Translations under genes and position numbers: made by a program
Shown: piece after piece, positions 25,212 to 34,652 of the stretch
Position numbering within the stretch: position 1 is the stretch's first letter
Layout: each line of letters starts with the position of its first letter
Source of the DNA: UBA7803 sp034522075
GTDB taxonomy: Bacteria > Pseudomonadota > Gammaproteobacteria > Pseudomonadales > Azotimanducaceae
NCBI GenBank assembly: GCA_034522075.1
Contig: JAXHLO010000014.1
Coordinates: 56,900 to 120,899, forward strand
Reading direction: 5' to 3'
DNA length: 64,000 nucleotides
The notes under the pieces: model-generated
What the model was told of the DNA's origin: nothing
The model's input: the letters and a program-made list of their open reading frames with translations, nothing else
Database searches by the model: none

Positions 25212-25562
25212 GTGCGCAGGAACAAGGTAATCGAGGCGCTCGAGAACGAGCAGCTCAAAGAGCAGGTCCCGGAGTTCGGCGCCGGCGATACGGTGGTGGT
25301 GCAGGTCAAGGTCCGTGAAGGCAACCGGGAGCGGCTGCAGGCTTTCGAGGGTGTGGTCATCGGCCGCCGCCACCGCGGTCTGAATTCGTCCTTCACGCTG
25401 CGCAAGATCTCGCATGGCGTGGGGGTCGAACGGACGTTTCAGCTGCACAGCCCGCTCATCGCCGAGATCGCGGTAAAGCGCCGGGGCGATGTGCGCAAAG
25501 CCAAGCTTTACTACCTGCGCGAGCGGTCGGGACGATCTGCCCGCATCAAAGAAAAGGTCTGA
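25212..25562 (+). CDS. rplS: 50S ribosomal protein L19
   Basis: Contains the L19 blocks FGAGDTVVVQVKVREGNRER, FEGVVIGRRHRGLNSSFTLR and VERTFQLHSPLI. The GTG at 25212 follows an AGGAG by 9 nt and gives 116 residues. It lies at the 30S/50S interface. It ends the operon, with xerD beginning 17 nt later. Confidence 0.95.
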   Translation: MRRNKVIEALENEQLKEQVPEFGAGDTVVVQVKVREGNRERLQAFEGVVIGRRHRGLNSSFTLRKISHGVGVERTFQLHSPLIAEIAVKRRGDVRKAKLYYLRERSGRSARIKEKV

Positions 25563-25579
25563 GCCACGGCGATCCGCCG

Positions 25580-26476
25580 GTGGCCGCGCCTTGCGCCGCG
25601 AGTCAGGCGGCCATCGACGTCTATCTCGATGAGGTCTGGCTGGAGCGGGGCCTGTCCGAGAATACCCTGGCTGCCTACCGCCGCGATCTGCGGCAACTGG
25701 CGGCCGCCGTGCCGCGGCCGCTGCTGGAAGTGACCGCCGAGCACCTGGGGGATTGTCTGGCCCGGCGCTTTCAGGCTGGCTATCAGACGCGTTCCTCGGC
25801 TCGCTGGCTGTCGTGTGTCAAAGGCTTCTACCGGCACCAGGTGCACAAGGGCCGGCTGGGCGTGGACCCCAGCGCCGAGCTCGAGCTGCCGAAGCTCGGC
25901 CGCGGATTGCCCGGATCCCTGTCTGAAGCCGAGGTGGCTGCACTGCTGACGGCACCGGACGTCGACACGCCCCTGGGTTTGCGCGACCGGGCCATGCTGG
26001 AGCTTCTCTATGCTTCCGGTCTGCGGGTGTCCGAACTCACCACCTTGACCGTCACAGCCCTCAACCGGCGCCAGGGCGTGCTGCGTATCGTCGGCAAAGG
26101 CGGCAAGGAACGGCTGGTGCCGGTGGGGCAGGAAGCGCTGGCCTGGATCGAGCGTTATGTCGACCAGGCTCGGCCGGCGCTGATCCACGGTCAAGCCACC
26201 GCGGCGTTGTTTCCCAGCCGCCGCGGCCGGCCCATGACACGGCAGACGTTCTGGCACCGGATCAAACTCTATGCGCGCCAGGTGGGCATTGTGCGTGAGA
26301 TTTCGCCGCACACACTGCGCCACGCATTCGCCACTCACCTGCTCAATCACGGCGCCGATCTGCGTGCCGTGCAGATGATGCTGGGCCATGCGGACCTGTC
26401 CACCACGCAGATCTATACTCACGTAGCGCAGCGGCGCCTGAAGGCGTTGCACCAGGCTCATCACCCGCGGGGTTGA
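25580..26476 (+). CDS. xerD: Tyrosine recombinase XerD
   Basis: Site-specific recombinase that works with XerC at dif to resolve chromosome dimers. The N-terminal SAM-like domain is followed by the catalytic domain with all six active-site residues: Arg149 (ASGLRVSEL), Lys173 (GKGGKERL), His244 and Arg247 (SPHTLRHAFATHLL), His270 and the nucleophile Tyr279 (STTQIYTHV). Start GTG 25580. The position next to dsbC, recJ, prfB and lysS is the standard chromosomal context and argues against a phage integrase. Confidence 0.92.
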   Translation: MAAPCAASQAAIDVYLDEVWLERGLSENTLAAYRRDLRQLAAAVPRPLLEVTAEHLGDCLARRFQAGYQTRSSARWLSCVKGFYRHQVHKGRLGVDPSAELELPKLGRGLPGSLSEAEVAALLTAPDVDTPLGLRDRAMLELLYASGLRVSELTTLTVTALNRRQGVLRIVGKGGKERLVPVGQEALAWIERYVDQARPALIHGQATAALFPSRRGRPMTRQTFWHRIKLYARQVGIVREISPHTLRHAFATHLLNHGADLRAVQMMLGHADLSTTQIYTHVAQRRLKALHQAHHPRG

Positions 26477-26505
26477 GGAATTAACCGCTGACCGGCTGGT
26501 CGAAG

Positions 26506-26524
26506 TGTACTGTGGCGCAGTACA
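26506..26524 (+). promoter_or_regulatory. Hairpin in the xerD-dsbC gap
   Basis: TGTACTG (26506-26512) and CAGTACA (26518-26524) form a 7-bp stem with a 5-nt loop, and flanking GGCTG/CAGCC segments could extend it past an internal loop. There is no T-run; it may be a 3' stabiliser of xerD or a 5' element of dsbC. Confidence 0.35.
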
Positions 26525-26556
26525 TCAGCCAGTCAGCCTGAATATTGGGGATTACC

Positions 26557-27309
26557 GTGACAAAGACGCTTGCCAGACTACTGAGCATCACCATTTTTGC
26601 CGGCTTCGCGGGCACCGCCATGCTTGCCGGCGCCGCGGAACCCGACGCCGAGCGTCTGGTGAGCAAACTCAAGTCACTGCGCCCGGATATTCCCATCGAA
26701 GCGGTGTCGTCGACGCCCATTCCCGGCATCATCGCCCTGGAACTGGCCGGCGGGACGGTGTTCTACGGCACCGCCGACGGCCGGTACCTGTTCGCCGGCG
26801 ATCTCTACGAACTGGGCGATAACGATCTGATCAATCTGGCGGAAGCCGGGCGGGTGGACCGACGGCGCGAGCTCATGAGCACGGTGGACGAGAAAGATAT
26901 GCTGATCTTCAGCCCATCCGGGGCCACCAGGACGACCATCAGCGTGTTCACGGACGTGGACTGCGGCTACTGTCAGAAGCTGCACCAGGAGGTCCCGGCC
27001 CTGAACGATATGGGCGTGGAAGTGCGTTACCTGGCCTATCCGCGTGCGGGCGTGGGATCCCGCTCGTATCAGAAGATCGTCTCAGCCTGGTGCGCTGAGA
27101 ACCCGAACGCCGCGCTCACCAAGCTCAAGGCGCGCGAGTCCATCCCCGACGCTACCTGTCCGAATCCGGTGGCCGAGCAGTTCGAGCTGGGCCGTGAGAT
27201 GGGCGTCAACGGTACACCGGCCATCGTGCTGGAGGACGGCCGCATGCTGCCCGGTTACATGCCGGCGGACGATCTGGTCCAGGCAATTGGTCTCGAGACC
27301 AGCGATTGA
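26557..27309 (+). CDS. dsbC: Periplasmic thiol:disulfide isomerase DsbC
   Basis: A signal peptide (TLARLLSITIFAGFAGTAML) leads into the DsbC dimerisation domain and a thioredoxin fold. The active-site CxxC is in FTDVDCGYCQKLHQ, and a second Cys pair (SAWCAEN and DATCPNP) corresponds to the structural disulfide. The cis-Pro loop is GVNGTPAIVLEDG. The GTG at 26557 is chosen because a GGGGAT precedes it; an in-frame TTG four codons earlier is less likely. It isomerises wrong disulfides and is kept reduced by DsbD, which is not in the window. Confidence 0.9.
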   Translation: MTKTLARLLSITIFAGFAGTAMLAGAAEPDAERLVSKLKSLRPDIPIEAVSSTPIPGIIALELAGGTVFYGTADGRYLFAGDLYELGDNDLINLAEAGRVDRRRELMSTVDEKDMLIFSPSGATRTTISVFTDVDCGYCQKLHQEVPALNDMGVEVRYLAYPRAGVGSRSYQKIVSAWCAENPNAALTKLKARESIPDATCPNPVAEQFELGREMGVNGTPAIVLEDGRMLPGYMPADDLVQAIGLETSD

Positions 27310-27355
27310 TTGAGCGGGCCGCGCCGGCCCCGTAACATGTCGCCTTTCCATTGCC

Positions 27356-27375
27356 GGCAGCCCTGCTGGGCTGCC
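27356..27375 (+). promoter_or_regulatory. Hairpin just upstream of the hom ribosome site
   Basis: GGCAGCCC (27356-27363) pairs with GGGCTGCC (27368-27375) around a TGCT loop, ending one nt before CAGGAGG at 27377-27383. A second GC hairpin, GGGCC-GCGCC-GGCCC, lies at 27316-27330. The first could modulate access to the hom start and the second could end dsbC transcripts; neither has a T-run. Confidence 0.4.
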
Positions 27376-27388
27376 TCAGGAGGCACGC

Positions 27389-28684
27389 TTGCAGCCGTTA
27401 CGGGTCGGTCTGTGCGGCCTGGGTACCGTCGCCCAGGGCGTTCTGCAAATACTCTCGGCCAATGCCGCCGCCATCACCCGGCGTGCCGGCCGGCCGGTGA
27501 TCGTCACCCAGGTGGCGAGCCGCCGCCTGCGTCCGGAAGCGGATCTCGGCGATGCCGTGTTCTCCACCGATGTGGGCACGATCCCCGGGCATCCGGACGT
27601 GGATGTGCTGGTGGAGCTCATCGGCGGGGAGGACACGGCGCTGGCGTTGCAGAAAGCGGCGCTCACTGCCGGCAAGCCGGTGGTCACCGCCAACAAGGCC
27701 GTTGTGGCCCTGCACGGCGACGAACTGTTCGATCTGGCCCAGGCGCACCACGTACCGCTGTGCTTCGAGGCGGCGGTGGCCGGCGGTATTCCCGTGATCA
27801 CGGCGATCACCCGCGGCCTGGCGGCCAACGACGTGCAGTGGCTGGCCGGCATCATCAACGGCACGTCCAACTACATCCTGAGCGCCATGACGGAAGAGGG
27901 CGAGAGCTTCGAGGACGCTCTCGCTGAAGCGCAGCGGCAGGGCTATGCCGAAGCGGACCCCACCTTCGACGTGGAAGGCATCGATGCCGCCCACAAGCTC
28001 ACCATCCTGGCGGCCCTGGCATTCGGCATGGACTGCCGCTTCCCTGAGGTATACACGGAAGGCATCAGCCGCATAACCCTGGAAGACGTGGAGTATGCCC
28101 GGGAGCTCGGTTACCGCATCAAGCACCTGGGCATGGCGCGGCGGACGCCGGCCGGTGTGGAGGTGCGCGTGCACCCGACCCTGATCCCCGAATACCGGCT
28201 GCTGGCCAATGTGCGCGGGGTGATGAACGCCATCGTGGTGCACGGCGATGCGGCGGGCGATACGCTGTACTACGGTGCCGGCGCCGGCGGGCTGCCGACT
28301 GCCTCCGCAGTAGTAGCGGATCTCATCGAGATAGCCCGGGGCAAGGCCCTGCTGCCGGAGCGCGGTGACGGCGACGGTCTGGAGGTGGTGCCCATCATCG
28401 ACAGCGAAAGCGCCTATTATCTGCGTATCCCGTCCCTGGACCGGCCCGGCGTATTCGCCCGGGTGGCTACCATCCTCAGTGAGCACAACATCAGCATCGA
28501 ATCCGCCATGCAGAAGGCCGAGGCCATCCACGCGGAAACCCAGCAGGCGTGGGTGCCTATCGTCATCATCACGCAGCGGGTCGCGGAGCGGGTCATGAAC
28601 GAGGCGCTGGCTGCGGTGCAGGCGCTGTCGGAAGTCGTCGGCGAGATCACGCGCATCCGCGTGGAAGATCTCGACGATGAGTGA
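27389..28684 (+). CDS. hom: Homoserine dehydrogenase (with ACT domain)
   Basis: Reduces aspartate semialdehyde to homoserine for threonine and methionine. NAD(P)-binding GLCGLGTVAQGVLQIL, catalytic domain with GIINGTSNYILSAM and DVEGIDAAHKLTILAALAFG, and a C-terminal ACT domain (LDRPGVFARVATILSEHNIS) for feedback control. It is the monofunctional type of 431 residues, not the aspartokinase fusion. The start is TTG 27389 with a perfect CAGGAGG 5 nt upstream. It overlaps recJ by 8 nt. Confidence 0.94.
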   Translation: MQPLRVGLCGLGTVAQGVLQILSANAAAITRRAGRPVIVTQVASRRLRPEADLGDAVFSTDVGTIPGHPDVDVLVELIGGEDTALALQKAALTAGKPVVTANKAVVALHGDELFDLAQAHHVPLCFEAAVAGGIPVITAITRGLAANDVQWLAGIINGTSNYILSAMTEEGESFEDALAEAQRQGYAEADPTFDVEGIDAAHKLTILAALAFGMDCRFPEVYTEGISRITLEDVEYARELGYRIKHLGMARRTPAGVEVRVHPTLIPEYRLLANVRGVMNAIVVHGDAAGDTLYYGAGAGGLPTASAVVADLIEIARGKALLPERGDGDGLEVVPIIDSESAYYLRIPSLDRPGVFARVATILSEHNISIESAMQKAEAIHAETQQAWVPIVIITQRVAERVMNEALAAVQALSEVVGEITRIRVEDLDDE

Positions 28685-30395
28685 ACCGCGCATCGTCACC
28701 CGTCCGGTGCCCGAGCAGGCCCCGGCACTGGGCGACGCCGTGCCGCCCCTGCTCGAGCGGATCTATGCCGCCCGCGGCGTCACCGACGCCGGCGAGCTCG
28801 ACCGGTCGCTGCGCTCGCTGTTGCCGCCGGATGAGTTGAGCGATATCCATCACGCCGCGGAGCGGCTCGTGCGGGCCGTGCAGGCCGACGAGCCGATTCT
28901 GCTGGTGGGTGATTTCGATGCTGATGGGGCCACATCGGTGGCGGTGGCGGTGTCGCTGCTGCAGGCCATGGGCGCGGGCAACGTGGACTTTCTCGTGCCC
29001 AACCGTTTCGACTACGGCTACGGGCTGTCTCCGGAGATCGTCGCCCTGGCGGCCGAACGGGCACCCCGTCTGCTCATTACCGTGGACAACGGTGTGTCCA
29101 GCGTGGACGGCGTAGCCGCCGCCAATGCGGCAGGCATGGACGTGATCGTCACCGACCATCACCTGCCCGGCCGCGAGCTGCCGGCGGCCTATGCCCTGGT
29201 CAATCCCAACCTGCCCGATTGCCGCTTCGCCAGCAAAGCCCTGGCCGGGGTGGGGGTGATCTACTATCTGCTCGGGGTGGTGCGCACCCGGCTGCGCGCT
29301 GAAGGCTGGTTTGCGGGGCGCCCCGAGCCCAATCTGGCGGACTGGCTCGATCTGGTGGCGCTGGGCACCGTGGCCGACGTGGTCCCGCTGGATGCCAACA
29401 ACCGGATTCTGGTCCATCAGGGGCTGGCGCGCATGCGCGCCGGCCGCTGCCGCACCGGCATCCGCGCGCTGGCCGAGGTCGCCGGACGCGATCTGCGCAA
29501 GCTCACGGCTCAGGACCTGGGCTTTGCCCTGGGGCCGCGGCTGAATGCTGCCGGCCGCCTGTCGGACATGACGCTGGGCATTCGCTGTCTGCTTGCCGAC
29601 GACCCGGAGGAGGCGCGCTCACTGGCCCGTGGGCTCGATGAGCTCAATCGGGCGCGCCGCGAGCTCGAGCGCGACATGGTGCAGGAGGCCGAACTGATCG
29701 TCGCCGGCCACCGCATCGAGGCGGCCGAGCGCTATGGTGTGTGCGTCTATGAGCCGGGCTGGCATCAGGGCGTCATCGGCATCGTCGCCGGCCGCCTGCG
29801 TGAGCGCATTCATCGCCCGGTCATCGCCTTTGCCGAGGCTGGAGATGCCAATCCCGACGAGTTGAAGGGCTCAGCCCGCTCGCTCCCCGAGCTGCACGTG
29901 CGCGACACTCTGGATGCCATCGCGGCGCGCTACCCCGGCATGCTGGAACGTTTCGGCGGTCATGCCATGGCGGCGGGGCTGTCCATCAAGCGGGTCCATT
30001 ACCCGCGCTTCGCCAAAGCGTTCGATGCCGAGGTGGCACGGCGCCTGCCGCCTGCGGCCCTCGACCGCACGCTGGAAACCGATGGCGCCCTGGCGCCTGA
30101 CGAGCTGTGCCTGGGCATGGCGCAGACCCTGGCCCGGGCCGGGCCCTGGGGGCAGGGCTTCCCGGAGCCGCTGTTTCATGGCGAGTTCGAGCTGGTGAGC
30201 CAGCGGGTGGTGGGCGAAGACCACCTGAAACTGGTCATGAAACACCATGGCCGTCTGGTGGATGCCATCGCTTTCCGCCAGGGCCCACTGGAGGATGCCC
30301 GGCGTCTGCAGGTAGCCTATCGGCTGGCAGAAAACGACTATGGTGACGCCACCACGCTGCAGCTCGTGGTGGAGCATCTGGCCCCATTGGCATAA
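28677..30395 (+). CDS. recJ: Single-stranded-DNA-specific exonuclease RecJ
   Basis: 5'-3' ssDNA exonuclease of the RecFOR and mismatch-repair pathways. The DHH domain carries LVGDFDADGATSVAVA, TVDNGVSSVDG and VTDHHLPGRELPA, the Mn2+-binding motifs. The DHHA1 domain includes GWHQGVIGIVAGRLRE and GGHAMAAGLSIK, followed by an OB-fold region. The 572-residue length is normal. recO of the same pathway lies 20 kb downstream. Confidence 0.94.
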   Translation: MSEPRIVTRPVPEQAPALGDAVPPLLERIYAARGVTDAGELDRSLRSLLPPDELSDIHHAAERLVRAVQADEPILLVGDFDADGATSVAVAVSLLQAMGAGNVDFLVPNRFDYGYGLSPEIVALAAERAPRLLITVDNGVSSVDGVAAANAAGMDVIVTDHHLPGRELPAAYALVNPNLPDCRFASKALAGVGVIYYLLGVVRTRLRAEGWFAGRPEPNLADWLDLVALGTVADVVPLDANNRILVHQGLARMRAGRCRTGIRALAEVAGRDLRKLTAQDLGFALGPRLNAAGRLSDMTLGIRCLLADDPEEARSLARGLDELNRARRELERDMVQEAELIVAGHRIEAAERYGVCVYEPGWHQGVIGIVAGRLRERIHRPVIAFAEAGDANPDELKGSARSLPELHVRDTLDAIAARYPGMLERFGGHAMAAGLSIKRVHYPRFAKAFDAEVARRLPPAALDRTLETDGALAPDELCLGMAQTLARAGPWGQGFPEPLFHGEFELVSQRVVGEDHLKLVMKHHGRLVDAIAFRQGPLEDARRLQVAYRLAENDYGDATTLQLVVEHLAPLA

Positions 30396-30435
30396 ACTGC
30401 CGCGCTTTTCCAACCCATGGGCAGAAGCTTTAGTT

Positions 30436-31535
30436 ATGGCTGAGATCACGGCAATCCGCGAACGCGTGCGGGACATGACGGAGCGCGACGCCGCGCTCAG
30501 GGGGTATCTTTGACTATGACGGCAAGGTGCAACGTCTCGAGGAAGTAGAGCTGGAGCTGGCGGATCCCAACGTCTGGGAAGATCAGGATCGAGCCAAGCG
30601 CTTGAGTCAGGAACGCTCCGCCCTGGAGCAGGTGGTCAGCGGATTGGCAGACATGGGCAGCGGACTGGCCGATCTCGCGGAACTGGCGGAGATGGCTGCC
30701 GGCGAGAGCGATCGGGCGGCTCTGGATGACGTGGAAGCGGAACTCGACACGCTGGAAACCCGGCTTGCCGAGCTGGAGTTCCGCCGCATGTTCCAGGGTG
30801 AGCTGGATGCGGCAAATGCCTATCTGGACGTCCAGGCCGGCTCCGGCGGCACCGAGGCACAGGACTGGGCGGACATGCTGCTGCGCATGTATCTGCGCTG
30901 GTGCGAAAAGCGCGGCTTCACTGCCGAGATTACCGAACTGTCTCCGGGCGACGTCGCCGGCATCAAGAGCGCCACGGTGGAGGTCAGCGGCGAGTATGCG
31001 TTCGGCTGGCTGCGCACGGAAACCGGCGTGCACCGGCTGGTGCGCAAGTCACCATTCGACTCCGGCAACCGCCGCCATACGTCGTTCGCTTCGGTATTCG
31101 TCTCGCCGCAGATCGAAGACGACATCGAAATCGAGATCAATCCGTCTGACGTGCGCACCGACACGTATCGGGCCAGCGGCGCCGGCGGTCAGCACGTCAA
31201 CCGCACGGATTCCGCCGTACGGTTGACCCACCTGCCGACCAACGTGGTGGTACAGTGCCAGAGCGAGCGCTCGCAGCACCAGAACCGCGAACGGGCCTGG
31301 AACCAGCTCCGCGCCAAGCTCTACGAGATGGAGATGCAGAAGCGCCGCAGCGATGCGCAGGCCGTGGAAGACGCCAAGGCCGACATCGGCTGGGGCAGTC
31401 AGATCCGTTCCTGACGTGCTCGATCAGTCGCGCATCAAGGATCTGCGCACCGACGTGGAGCGCTCCGATCCGGGCGCCGTGCTGGACGGCGACCTGGACG
31501 AATTCATCGAAGCCAGCTTGAAGGCGGGGCTTTGA
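30436..31535 (+). CDS. prfB: Peptide chain release factor 2 (programmed +1 frameshift)
   Basis: RF2 recognises UGA and UAA stop codons. The first 25 codons run from ATG 30436 to CTT 30508-30510 and meet UGA at codon 26 (30511-30513). Translation resumes in +1 with GAC TAT GAC from 30512, the classic autoregulatory shift. The +1 frame holds SPFDSGNRR, the stop-codon-reading tripeptide region, and GGQ in SGAGGQHVNRTDSA. A second, non-programmed break follows: the +1 frame stops at 31412-31414 straight after WGSQIRS. The normal RF2 tail LDQSRIKDLRTDVE...DEFIEASLKAGL is in the next frame to 31533-31535. One extra G near 31413 explains this. Confidence 0.93.
30499..30513 (+). promoter_or_regulatory. 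RF2 programmed +1 frameshift signal
   Basis: An internal Shine-Dalgarno-like AGGGGG (30499-30504), three spacer bases, the slippery CTT (30508-30510) and the in-frame TGA (30511-30513) followed by C reproduce the known prfB shift site. Low RF2 lets the ribosome slip forward one base instead of terminating. Confidence 0.95.
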
Positions 31536-31557
31536 GGTTTGTTGGTATTGCCCAGTC

Positions 31558-31573
31558 GCGACCTGGAGGTCGC
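31558..31573 (+). repeat. REP-like hairpin between prfB and lysS
   Basis: GCGACC-TGGA-GGTCGC forms a 6-bp stem with a 4-nt loop inside AGTCGCGACCTGGAGGTCGC. It resembles the short GTCGC-type palindromic repeats scattered through many gammaproteobacterial genomes. Only one copy was noticed in the window. Confidence 0.4.
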
Positions 31574-31610
31574 TCCAACATAATAGTTGCTGCTTTCACT
31601 GGCTGATCTA

Positions 31611-33095
31611 ATGACTGAAGAACACGACATCATCAGAGTTCGCCGCGACAAGCTCGCCCGCTGGCGCGAGAGCGGGGCGGCCTATCCCAATGATTTCCGC
31701 CGCGATGCTCTGGCCACGGAGCTGCACGAACGGTGCGCTGATCTGGACAAGGCGGCTCTGGAACAGGCCGGCTTGCAGGCGGCCGTGGCGGGACGGGTGA
31801 TGCTGCGCCGGGTCATGGGTAAGGCCAGCTTCATCACCCTGCAGGACGGCAGCGGACAGATTCAATGCTACGTGCGCCGTGACGAGGTGGGCGAGGCGGC
31901 CTACGAGGCTTTCAACGACCTGTGGGACATCGGCGACATCGTCGGCGTGCGCGGCACGCTCATGCGCACCAACAAGGGCGAGCTAAGCGTGCAGGCTGCG
32001 CACGTCGAGCTTCTGGCCAAAGACCTGCGTCCCCTGCCCGAGAAATACCACGGCCTGGCGGACCAGGAAATCAAATACCGCCAGCGCTATCTGGATCTGA
32101 TCATGAATCCGGAGTCCCGGCGGGTGTTCGAAACCCGTTCCCGGGTGGTGAGCTATGTGCGGCGCTTTTTCGAAGACCGCGGCTTCATGGAAGTGGAAAC
32201 GCCCATGATGCAGCTCATACCCGGCGGCGCTGCGGCGCGGCCCTTCACCACCCATCACAACGCCCTGGATCTCGATCTGTACCTGCGCGTCGCGCCGGAG
32301 CTGTATCTGAAGCGCCTCACCGTGGGCGGTTTCGAGCGCGTGTTCGAGATCAACCGCAACTTCCGCAACGAGGGGCTGTCGACCCGGCATAACCCCGAGT
32401 TCACCATGCTCGAGTTCTACTGGTCCTATGCGGATTTCGAAGACCTGATCACGCTGACCCAGGATCTGCTGCGCGGGCTGGCGGCGGAGGTGCTGGAAAG
32501 CGGCGACGTCACCTATCAGGGTCAGACGCTGTCTTTCGGTACGCCGGCGGCGCGCCTGACCATGGCCGAGGCCATCGCCGCGCACACCGACCTCGATGCC
32601 GCGGGTGTGAACGATGCCGAACGTCTCGCCGGCAAATTGTCGGCCATGGGGGTGGCGGTGGAGCAGACCTGGGGCCTGGGTCGTCTGCAGACCGAAGTCT
32701 TCGATGCCTGCGTGGAAGACAAGCTGATTCAACCCACTTTCATCACCCACTATCCGGCCGAAGTCTCGCCATTGTCCCGGCGCAATGACGACGATCCCAT
32801 GCTGTCCGACCGCTTCGAGCTGTTCATCGCCGGGCGCGAGATCGCCAACGGCTTTTCCGAGCTGAATGACCCGGAGGATCAGGCCGCCCGCTTCCGCGAG
32901 CAGGCGGAGATGAAGAGCGGCGGCGATCTGGAAGCCATGCACTACGATGAGGACTATATCCGTGCACTGGAGTACGGTCTGCCGCCGACGGCGGGCGAGG
33001 GCATCGGCATCGACCGGCTGATCATGCTGCTCACCGACGCGCCGTCGATCCGCGACGTGCTGCTGTTTCCACTGATGAGGCCGCGGGATGGCTGA
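31611..33095 (+). CDS. lysS: Lysyl-tRNA synthetase (class II)
   Basis: An OB-fold anticodon-binding domain (AGRVMLRRVMGKASFITLQD) is followed by the class II catalytic core. Motif 2 lies in FRNEGLSTRHNPEFTMLEFY and motif 3 in GEGIGIDRLIMLLT. The ATG at 31611 gives 494 residues (MTEEHDIIRVRRDKLARW). prfB-lysS adjacency is conserved in gammaproteobacteria. The end overlaps ung by 8 nt. Confidence 0.95.
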   Translation: MTEEHDIIRVRRDKLARWRESGAAYPNDFRRDALATELHERCADLDKAALEQAGLQAAVAGRVMLRRVMGKASFITLQDGSGQIQCYVRRDEVGEAAYEAFNDLWDIGDIVGVRGTLMRTNKGELSVQAAHVELLAKDLRPLPEKYHGLADQEIKYRQRYLDLIMNPESRRVFETRSRVVSYVRRFFEDRGFMEVETPMMQLIPGGAAARPFTTHHNALDLDLYLRVAPELYLKRLTVGGFERVFEINRNFRNEGLSTRHNPEFTMLEFYWSYADFEDLITLTQDLLRGLAAEVLESGDVTYQGQTLSFGTPAARLTMAEAIAAHTDLDAAGVNDAERLAGKLSAMGVAVEQTWGLGRLQTEVFDACVEDKLIQPTFITHYPAEVSPLSRRNDDDPMLSDRFELFIAGREIANGFSELNDPEDQAARFREQAEMKSGGDLEAMHYDEDYIRALEYGLPPTAGEGIGIDRLIMLLTDAPSIRDVLLFPLMRPRDG

Positions 33096-33786
33096 TACCC
33101 GGGTGCGCCTCGAGGAGAGCTGGAAGTCGGCGCTGGCCGACGAGTTCGACGCCCCGTACATGCACAGTCTGCGCGAGTTTCTGCTCACGCAGAAACGCGA
33201 ACGCCGGGTCATCTATCCGCACAGCGACAACATTTTCGCGGCCCTGGATCTGTGTCCGCTGACCGAGGCCAAGGTGGTGATCATTGGCCAGGATCCCTAC
33301 CACGGGCCGAATCAGGCTCACGGGCTGTGCTTTTCCGTGCAGCCCGGCGTGCCTCAGCCGCCGTCACTGGTGAACATCTTCCGCGAGATCAACGACGACC
33401 TGGGTACCGCCGAGCGGCGCCTGGGCGCCGACCGGGGCTGCCTGGAGCCCTGGGCCCGGCAGGGCGTGCTGCTGTTGAATGCCGTGCTCACCGTGGAACG
33501 GGGGCGCGCCGGCTCGCACCAGGGTAAAGGCTGGGAAATTTTCACCGACAGTGTGGTGGATGCCCTGTGCCGGCAGCGCGAGCACCTGGTATTTCTGCTG
33601 TGGGGCAGCTACGCCCAGAAGAAAGGCGCCAGCATCGACCGTGACCGCCATCTGGTGCTCACCGCGCCGCATCCCTCACCGCTGTCCGCCCATCGCGGCT
33701 TCTTCGGCTGCCGGCACTTTTCCCAGGCCAACGCCTATCTCGAGGCCCACGGTCAGCGGCCCATCGACTGGTTCGACGTGACCTGA
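33088..33786 (+). CDS. ung: Uracil-DNA glycosylase (family 1)
   Basis: Removes uracil from DNA in base-excision repair. The water-activating motif GQDPYHG is at residues 67-73 (Asp69), and the DNA-intercalation loop HPSPLSAHRGFFG at 195-207 contains the catalytic His195. Uracil specificity is seen in VLLLNAVLTVERG. The 232-residue length is standard. It starts inside the end of lysS and is followed by a 6-bp hairpin (GACACA-GCAGT-TGTGTC, 33805-33821). Confidence 0.95.
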   Translation: MADTRVRLEESWKSALADEFDAPYMHSLREFLLTQKRERRVIYPHSDNIFAALDLCPLTEAKVVIIGQDPYHGPNQAHGLCFSVQPGVPQPPSLVNIFREINDDLGTAERRLGADRGCLEPWARQGVLLLNAVLTVERGRAGSHQGKGWEIFTDSVVDALCRQREHLVFLLWGSYAQKKGASIDRDRHLVLTAPHPSPLSAHRGFFGCRHFSQANAYLEAHGQRPIDWFDVT

Positions 33787-33863
33787 CGCTCTCCGGGTAG
33801 TGAGGACACAGCAGTTGTGTCAGTATCGGCGGCCTTCAATATTGCACGGGAGGCACTTGCGCC

Positions 33864-34652
33864 ATGGTCGAATCATCCACGGACAAGCTCAAGGTAGAGC
33901 AGCGCGGGCATACCGTACTGGTGACCTTGAACAACCCGCCGGCCAATACCTGGGATCAGGAGAATCTGCGCGGCCTCGAGGAACTGGTAGCCCGGTGCAA
34001 TGCAGATCGCGATGTCTATGCCCTGGTGATAACCGGCACCGGCGAGAAGTTTTTCTCCGCCGGGGCCGATCTCAAACTGTTCGCCTCCGGCGACAAAGGC
34101 GTGGCCGCCACCATGGCCATGGCGTTCGGTTCGGCCTTCGAGGCCTTGAGCGGCTTTCGCGGTGTTTCCATTGCCGCCATCAACGGCTATGCCATGGGCG
34201 GCGGGCTGGAGTGTGCGTTGGCCTGTGACATCCGCATTGCCGAAAGCCACGCACAACTGGCGTTGCCGGAGGCCACGGTGGGTCTGTTGCCGTGCGGCGG
34301 CGGTACTCAGAACCTGTCCTGGCTGGTGGGTGAAGGTTGGGCCAAGCGCATGATTCTGTGCGGCGAGCGTATCGACGCGCCCACGGCACAGCGCATCGGC
34401 CTGGTGGAAGAGGTGGTGGAAACCGGCGAAGCCCTGACCACGGCGCTGGCTCTGGCCGAAAAGGTGGGCAAACAGAGCCCGCCGGCGGTGGCATCCTGCA
34501 AGAACCTGATTCAGGCGGCCCGCAGCGGCACCATCGATGCCGCCTACGCCGCGGAACGGGAAAGCTTCGTACGGCTGTTCGATACCGAAGATCAGCGTGA
34601 AGGCGTCAGCGCCTTCCTCGAAAAACGTGAGGCTGAATGGGTGAACGGATGA
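33864..34652 (+). CDS. Enoyl-CoA hydratase, probably methacrylyl-CoA hydratase
   Basis: Crotonase-fold enzyme of 262 residues. The oxyanion-hole segments are FFSAGADLKLFASG and AINGYAMGGGLECALACD, and the second catalytic Glu region is LALPEATVGLLPCGGGTQ. Coupling with a 3-hydroxyisobutyryl-CoA hydrolase and 3-hydroxyisobutyrate dehydrogenase points to hydration of methacrylyl-CoA in valine breakdown; the substrate is an inference from context. GGGAGG precedes the ATG, and the stop overlaps the next start in an ATGA. Confidence 0.85.
   Translation: MVESSTDKLKVEQRGHTVLVTLNNPPANTWDQENLRGLEELVARCNADRDVYALVITGTGEKFFSAGADLKLFASGDKGVAATMAMAFGSAFEALSGFRGVSIAAINGYAMGGGLECALACDIRIAESHAQLALPEATVGLLPCGGGTQNLSWLVGEGWAKRMILCGERIDAPTAQRIGLVEEVVETGEALTTALALAEKVGKQSPPAVASCKNLIQAARSGTIDAAYAAERESFVRLFDTEDQREGVSAFLEKREAEWVNG

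Noticed and set aside
27398..28699. 433-codon minus-strand frame opposite hom
   Set aside because: Antisense shadow; hom is complete on the plus strand with its ribosome site.
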